A DNA stretch of 64,000 nucleotides from Haloferula sp. BvORR071 (GTDB lineage Bacteria > Verrucomicrobiota > Verrucomicrobiia > Verrucomicrobiales > Akkermansiaceae). Location: NCBI RefSeq assembly GCF_000739615.1, contig NZ_BATP01000003.1:124001-188000 (forward strand), written 5' to 3'. The notes under the pieces were generated by a model. The model made no database searches, had not been told where the DNA came from, and was given only the letters and a program-made list of their open reading frames with translations. Of the stretch, positions 59,458-64,000 are shown piece after piece. Numbering within the stretch: the stretch's first letter is position 1; each line of letters starts with the position of its first letter. The translations under genes were made by a program, and so were the position numbers.

Positions 59458-61662
59458 ATGAGCCCTACAAAATCCTTCCTTTGCTTCGCCTTCCTCGCGA
59501 GCCCCGGCTTTGCGCTGGATCTCCCGCTGGCCGCCCAAGCGTATGGTGAGCTTCGCGAAAACCTAGCGGTAGAGGGCGGCCCGCTGACCATTGGCGGCAA
59601 GGTCTACCCGCAGGGCCTCGGCAGCCACGCGGTTTCCGAAATCCCTATCGACGTGCCGGATGGCGCGACACGTTTCACCGGTGCCGCGGGGGTGGACGAT
59701 GCTCAAGGCCCCGGAAAAGGCTCGGTGAAGTTCCGGATTCTTTCGGGCAATGCAGTGCTGTGGGAGTCTGCCGAACTCAAGAGCGGCGACCCTGCCGCTG
59801 CCTTCGATCTCCCGGTTTCTTCCATCCTTTACCGCAAGCTCTACCTGCAAGCCGACGATCTCGGTGAGAATTCCTACGACCACGCGGACTGGGTGGATCT
59901 CCAGTGGAAAAAGGAGGGCGGCACCGCGGCGACCGGCCAGGCGCGGACCTTCGCTGGCGCGGACTTCGGCATTCGTCCGGAGGTAGAGGAAGATCAGAGC
60001 TCGGCCTTCCGCAAGGCCATCCAAGCCCTGCGCGAGGCACCGGGATCCACCCTTAAACTTGCCAAGGGCACCTATCACTTCCGCCGCGAGGGTGCTCTCA
60101 AGCACCACTTCCATGTCTCGAATCACGATCAACCGAAGTGGCATCCGGTCTCCATCCCCCTCGTCGATCTCCGCGGCGTCACCATCGATGGGCAGGGCTC
60201 GCTCTTCCTTTTCCATGGTGAAGTCCAGCCCGTCCTGGTGATGGATTCGGAGAAGGTCACCCTGCAGGGCATCGGCATCGACTACGCCATTCCCCATCAT
60301 TCGCAGGGCACTCTAACGAAAGTGGAACAAGACGCCTACGAGGTCGAAGTCGATCCCGTGCGCTATCCTCACGAAGTGAGGAATGGCTGGCCGGCCTTTA
60401 AGGGGGATGGCTGGGAAACCGGCGGCGGCAAGGGCGGCATTGTGTTCGATGGCAAGACCCGTGAGATCGTTGCCGGGACTTCCGACTACAACTTCGGCGG
60501 CAGACTCACGGAACTTACGCCCGGGCACTACCGCGTGGAGAAGAACCTCGCCAAGTCCGGCATCAAGACGGGGGATATCCTCACCTTCCGCCAGGGCGGA
60601 CGACCCCATCCGGCGATCACCCTCTACCGGGCGAAGGACACCGCGCTGGTGGATTGTCCCATCCACTCATCCCACGGCATGGGCCTGCTCGCCCAGCGCT
60701 CGGAGAATATCCGCCTCAGCGGAGGCGGCGTGTATCCACGCAAGGAAACCGGGCGCTACTTCAGCACCGTGGCGGATGCCACCCATTTCTCGAACTGCAA
60801 GGGCCTCATCCTTTCCGAGAACGGCCTCTACGAGGGCATGATGGACGACGCCATCAACGTCCATGCCACTTGTCTGCGGATCGAGGACAAGCCGGACTCA
60901 CGGACCTTGCGCTGCAGCTACATCCACGAACAGTCGATCGGCTTCGAGACCTTCCTACCCGGCGAGACGCTGCGCTTCATCGAGGCGAAGCACCTCACCC
61001 CGCGGGACCCGCGCAAGGTGGTAGCCGTGCGCCGGCTCTCCGATACCGAGCTGATCATCACCCTGGATTCCGACACACCTGCCGATCTCGGCAAGGGCGA
61101 TGCCGTCGAGAATGCCGATTTGTTCCCTCAAGTGACCTTCCGTGGCAACACCGTGCGCCACAATCGCGCCCGCGGCTCGCTCTTCACCACGCCGGAGAAG
61201 GTGATCGTGGAAGGCAATACCTTCGAGTCCATCGCCGGCTCTGCCATCCTCCTCGCGGGCGATGCCAACGGCTGGTATGAGAGCGGGGGATGCCACGATG
61301 TGCTCATCCGCAACAATACCTTCCGCGACAACCTGACCTCCCGCTTCCAGTTCACAGAGGCCCTCATCTCAATCTACCCGGAGGTCCCGGATCTGGAAGG
61401 TCAGAAGGAGTTCTATCACCGCAATGTCCGCATTGAGGGCAACCGCTTCGAGACCTTCGACGTCCCGCTGCTCTTTGCCATGTCCACCAGCGGTCTGTCC
61501 TTCACGGGAAACGAGGTTACTTACAATGACCACTATCCTGCTTGGAACAAGCCGCCCTTCATTCTCCGTCATTGTAAGAATTTCGTTCAGAAGGACAACC
61601 GGGTGACTCGCGATGGCAAGCCGGTGGAATGGACGGAGAAGGACATCAAGTCCGATCCCTGA
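59458..61662 (+). CDS. GH110-type alpha-1,3-galactosidase with NPCBM-like N-terminus
   Basis: A 734-residue exported glycosidase. Signal peptide [19 protein letters not shown] is followed by an NPCBM-like carbohydrate-binding domain (about residues 20-160: [41 protein letters not shown]). The rest is a parallel beta-helix enzyme typical of GH110: [51 protein letters not shown] and the acidic [15 protein letters not shown], near where the family's catalytic Asp residues lie. GH110 removes terminal alpha-1,3-galactose, classically from blood group B antigen, with inversion. Branched and linear subfamilies exist and cannot be told apart here. A fucosidase gene follows 60 bases downstream, supporting work on fucosylated glycans. 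Confidence 0.82.
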   Translation: MSPTKSFLCFAFLASPGFALDLPLAAQAYGELRENLAVEGGPLTIGGKVYPQGLGSHAVSEIPIDVPDGATRFTGAAGVDDAQGPGKGSVKFRILSGNAVLWESAELKSGDPAAAFDLPVSSILYRKLYLQADDLGENSYDHADWVDLQWKKEGGTAATGQARTFAGADFGIRPEVEEDQSSAFRKAIQALREAPGSTLKLAKGTYHFRREGALKHHFHVSNHDQPKWHPVSIPLVDLRGVTIDGQGSLFLFHGEVQPVLVMDSEKVTLQGIGIDYAIPHHSQGTLTKVEQDAYEVEVDPVRYPHEVRNGWPAFKGDGWETGGGKGGIVFDGKTREIVAGTSDYNFGGRLTELTPGHYRVEKNLAKSGIKTGDILTFRQGGRPHPAITLYRAKDTALVDCPIHSSHGMGLLAQRSENIRLSGGGVYPRKETGRYFSTVADATHFSNCKGLILSENGLYEGMMDDAINVHATCLRIEDKPDSRTLRCSYIHEQSIGFETFLPGETLRFIEAKHLTPRDPRKVVAVRRLSDTELIITLDSDTPADLGKGDAVENADLFPQVTFRGNTVRHNRARGSLFTTPEKVIVEGNTFESIAGSAILLAGDANGWYESGGCHDVLIRNNTFRDNLTSRFQFTEALISIYPEVPDLEGQKEFYHRNVRIEGNRFETFDVPLLFAMSTSGLSFTGNEVTYNDHYPAWNKPPFILRHCKNFVQKDNRVTRDGKPVEWTEKDIKSDP

Positions 61663-61721
61663 GCGGAGCTGGCCGGGCTATCGGCTTGGCGCTGGGTCCA
61701 AGACTGGTATACCCGCACCCT

Positions 61722-64000
61722 ATGCGCCGTTCTCCGTTCATTCTCCTGCTGGCCAGCTTCGGTTGCGTCCACGCCAAGGAACCCTCCGTCACCGGTGATC
61801 GCACGCCACCGGCCGAACCCGCCAGCCTGTGGTTCACGGCCCCCGCCGAGCAACGCGACAAGCCGCGAGTGGAGATCGGCGAGGATGGCACACAGGCGGA
61901 TCTCGCGAAGGAAGCCCGGAAGTATGACTTCCAGCAGTCCCTGCCACTGGGCAATGGCCGCCTTGGCGCGATGGACTGCGGCGGCGTGGATCTGGAAAGG
62001 GTGATCCTGAATGAATCCAGCGTCTGGTCCGGCGGTGACTACGATGGCAACAAGTACGATGCCTATAAGAGTTTGCCGGAGATCCGGAAAAAGCTCTTCG
62101 CGGGTGAGATCACCGCTGCGCGCGAGGTGCTGGAGGCAAACTTCGGCTGGATCGGCAAGCGCTTCGATCCCTCCCAGTTCGGCAGCTATCAGACCTTGGG
62201 GGATCTCTTGTTGAAGTTCCCCGACAGCGCGGAGCCAGCCAGCGGCTACCGGCGCGACTTGAACCTGCTCACCGGCGTCGCCACCACCACCTACACCCGC
62301 GGTAGTGTAAAATTCACCCGCGAGCTTGTGGTGCCGAAGAAAGAGGAGGTCATCGCGCTGCATCTCACGGCGGACAAGCCGGGAACTCTCAGCTTCCTCG
62401 CCACGCTCGCACGCCCCGCGCAGGTAAAGACCCGCAAGGAGGGTGGACGCTTCGTGATGGAAGGCCAACTCACCTTCGACTGGCCGGGCAAGCAGGGCCT
62501 GCGCTACCATGCCCTGCTCGGTGCCAGCAGCAAGGGCGGCAAGATCGCGATCACGGATGAAGGCATTCAAGTCAGCGGTGCCGATGAGGTGACGCTTTAC
62601 GTCTCCGCCGGCACTGACATGCGCGAGAAGGACTTCACCGGCCTGATCGCGAAACGCCTGGATGCCGCCTTGGCCGCCGACTACATCGCCATTCGTGATG
62701 CCGCGGCGAAGGACCACCAGTCCTACATCGAGCGCTGCCAACTCACGCTTCCCACCACCGCTGCTGCATCACTTCCTACACCGGAGCGGGTGAAGCAGGC
62801 GGAGAAGACTCCCGATCCAGCGCTGGATGCGATCTACTTCCAGTTCGGCCGGCACCTGCTGGTCTCCGGCTCGCGCCCGGATTCGCCGCTACCGAATAAT
62901 CTGCAAGGCATTTGGTGTGAGGAGATCAAGGCCCCGTGGAATGCCGACTTCCACAGCAACATCAACATCCAGATGAACTACTGGCCGGCGGAGGCGACCA
63001 ATCTCTCCGACTGCCATCTGCCACTCTTCGATCTGATCCGGCGGACCGCAAAGGAGGGCGAGAAGACCGCCAAGGCCTACTACGACGCACCGGGCTGGCT
63101 CTGCTTCCATACCCAGAATCCATGGGGCTACTCCGCGCCCACCAATCTCTCGGCGGGCTCCGGTTCTACCTGTGGCGCTTGGCTCGCCCAGCACATCTGG
63201 CTCCACTACGATTACACCCGCGACGAGGCCTTCCTGCGCGAGAACTACCCGGTCATGCGCGAGGCCTGCCGCTTCTTTCTCGCCACCCTGGTCGAAGAAC
63301 CGAAGAACCACTGGCTTGTCACCAGCCCCTCGAACTCTCCGGAAAACGACTACGTCATCCCCGGTACGCAGAAGGAAGCGAAGGACGCCCACACCTCGCT
63401 TACCTATGGCGCGACCTATGACATGCAGATCGTGCGCGACCTCTTCACGAACACCATCGCCGCCGCCAAGGTGCTCAAGACCGATGCCGATCTGATGGCG
63501 ACGATCGATGCCGCGCGCACCAAGCTTGCTCCCACCCGCGTCAACGCCGAGGGCCGCATCATGGAGTGGATCGAGGGCTACGAGGAAACCGATCCGCATC
63601 ACCGCCATTGTTCACCGCTCTGGGGCTTACATCCCGGCAACCAAATCACCGCCGGCACGCCGGAACTCTTCAAGGGCGCGCGCCTGCTTCTCGAGCGCCG
63701 TGGCGATGCCTCCACCGGATGGTCGATGGCTTGGAAGGCAAACTTCTGGGCCCGCCTCCGCGATGGCGACCGCAGCCGCAAGCTGTTGTCGATGTTGATC
63801 GGCCGCGGCGCGGGCAATCTCTTCTGCCTCCATCCGCCTTTCCAGATCGATGGCAACTTCGGCGGCACCGCGGCGATTGCCGAAATGCTTCTTCAAAGCC
63901 AGCAGTCCGATACACAGGGAAACCCCGTGATCGACCTCCTGCCCGCGCTGCCCACAGCATGGAGCGAGGGCATAGTCAGCGGCCTGAAAGCCCGCGGCGG
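61722..64000 (+). CDS. GH95 alpha-L-fucosidase family protein (partial, runs off window)
   Basis: At least 759 residues; the 3' end lies outside the window. After a signal peptide ([18 protein letters not shown]) the N-terminal beta domain has the GH95 signature [16 protein letters not shown] and [14 protein letters not shown]. The (alpha/alpha)6 catalytic domain shows [19 protein letters not shown] (the two Asn that activate water), [20 protein letters not shown] (general acid Glu region) and [21 protein letters not shown] (catalytic Asp region). GH95 enzymes release alpha-1,2-linked fucose, and some members act on alpha-galactose (L-galactose), so specificity is not certain. Located just after the GH110 gene, probably in the same operon. 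The frame is intact as far as seen. Confidence 0.9.
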   Translation, partial: MRRSPFILLLASFGCVHAKEPSVTGDRTPPAEPASLWFTAPAEQRDKPRVEIGEDGTQADLAKEARKYDFQQSLPLGNGRLGAMDCGGVDLERVILNESSVWSGGDYDGNKYDAYKSLPEIRKKLFAGEITAAREVLEANFGWIGKRFDPSQFGSYQTLGDLLLKFPDSAEPASGYRRDLNLLTGVATTTYTRGSVKFTRELVVPKKEEVIALHLTADKPGTLSFLATLARPAQVKTRKEGGRFVMEGQLTFDWPGKQGLRYHALLGASSKGGKIAITDEGIQVSGADEVTLYVSAGTDMREKDFTGLIAKRLDAALAADYIAIRDAAAKDHQSYIERCQLTLPTTAAASLPTPERVKQAEKTPDPALDAIYFQFGRHLLVSGSRPDSPLPNNLQGIWCEEIKAPWNADFHSNINIQMNYWPAEATNLSDCHLPLFDLIRRTAKEGEKTAKAYYDAPGWLCFHTQNPWGYSAPTNLSAGSGSTCGAWLAQHIWLHYDYTRDEAFLRENYPVMREACRFFLATLVEEPKNHWLVTSPSNSPENDYVIPGTQKEAKDAHTSLTYGATYDMQIVRDLFTNTIAAAKVLKTDADLMATIDAARTKLAPTRVNAEGRIMEWIEGYEETDPHHRHCSPLWGLHPGNQITAGTPELFKGARLLLERRGDASTGWSMAWKANFWARLRDGDRSRKLLSMLIGRGAGNLFCLHPPFQIDGNFGGTAAIAEMLLQSQQSDTQGNPVIDLLPALPTAWSEGIVSGLKARG

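Overview
The window looks like chromosomal DNA from a GC-rich member of the Verrucomicrobiota, most probably a Verrucomicrobiaceae/Luteolibacter-type organism. This assignment rests on gene content: a Verru_Chthon cassette protein A, a Rhodopirellula/Verrucomicrobium-type sigma factor with a FecR-like partner, a DUF1501 plus DUF1549/DUF1553 pair, several large proteins with autotransporter-associated beta-strand repeats, PEP-CTERM-like C-termini ending in arginine clusters, and a TIGR02597-like domain. No database search was possible, so family names come from recognised motifs.

Layout. 0.1-13.5 kb is mostly housekeeping: a secreted EF-hand protein, an rRNA methyltransferase divergent from a phosphosugar mutase, apolipoprotein N-acyltransferase (lnt), a REP-associated tyrosine transposase flanked by three copies of its palindrome, a small membrane protein with the helicase HrpB, two tandem tatA-like genes running into a lipoprotein phosphodiesterase, and a GH13 glycosidase. 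13.4-13.9 kb holds a frame-broken small membrane protein gene. 13.9-20.2 kb (minus strand) is a sigma factor, FecR-like, Verru_Chthon A and secreted-protein unit. 20.4-25.5 kb (plus strand) encodes a Cys-motif membrane protein, a di-heme beta-propeller protein, a PEP-CTERM protein and a histidine-rich beta-barrel, which together hint at metal or redox work at the envelope.

25.6-41.7 kb is envelope and extracellular: two divergent large beta-strand-repeat proteins, the DUF1501/DUF1549-1553 pair, and a third beta-strand-repeat protein with a PEP-CTERM tail. 42.3-59.4 kb is the most striking part. One uninterrupted gene of about 15.5 kb encodes a secreted protein of about 5150 residues, with 24 tandem modules of about 102 residues. 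The modules fall into two corresponding blocks of twelve. Two small secreted proteins with related N-terminal halves follow it at once, so the three look like one operon. 59.5-64 kb carries a GH110-type alpha-galactosidase and a GH95-type alpha-fucosidase (cut by the window edge), a pair suited to stripping blood-group-B-like or other fucosylated, alpha-galactosylated glycans.

How it fits together. Much of the window serves the cell surface: a Tat component (tatA) and a Tat-type substrate (DUF1501), lipoprotein maturation (lnt) and lipoproteins, and a large exported repeat-protein repertoire. Several of these exported proteins share a D-x-D-G-D-G loop followed by a small beta-rich module, usually at the C-terminus. 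No exosortase, autotransporter barrel or secretion machine was seen here, so export of the giant proteins must depend on genes elsewhere.
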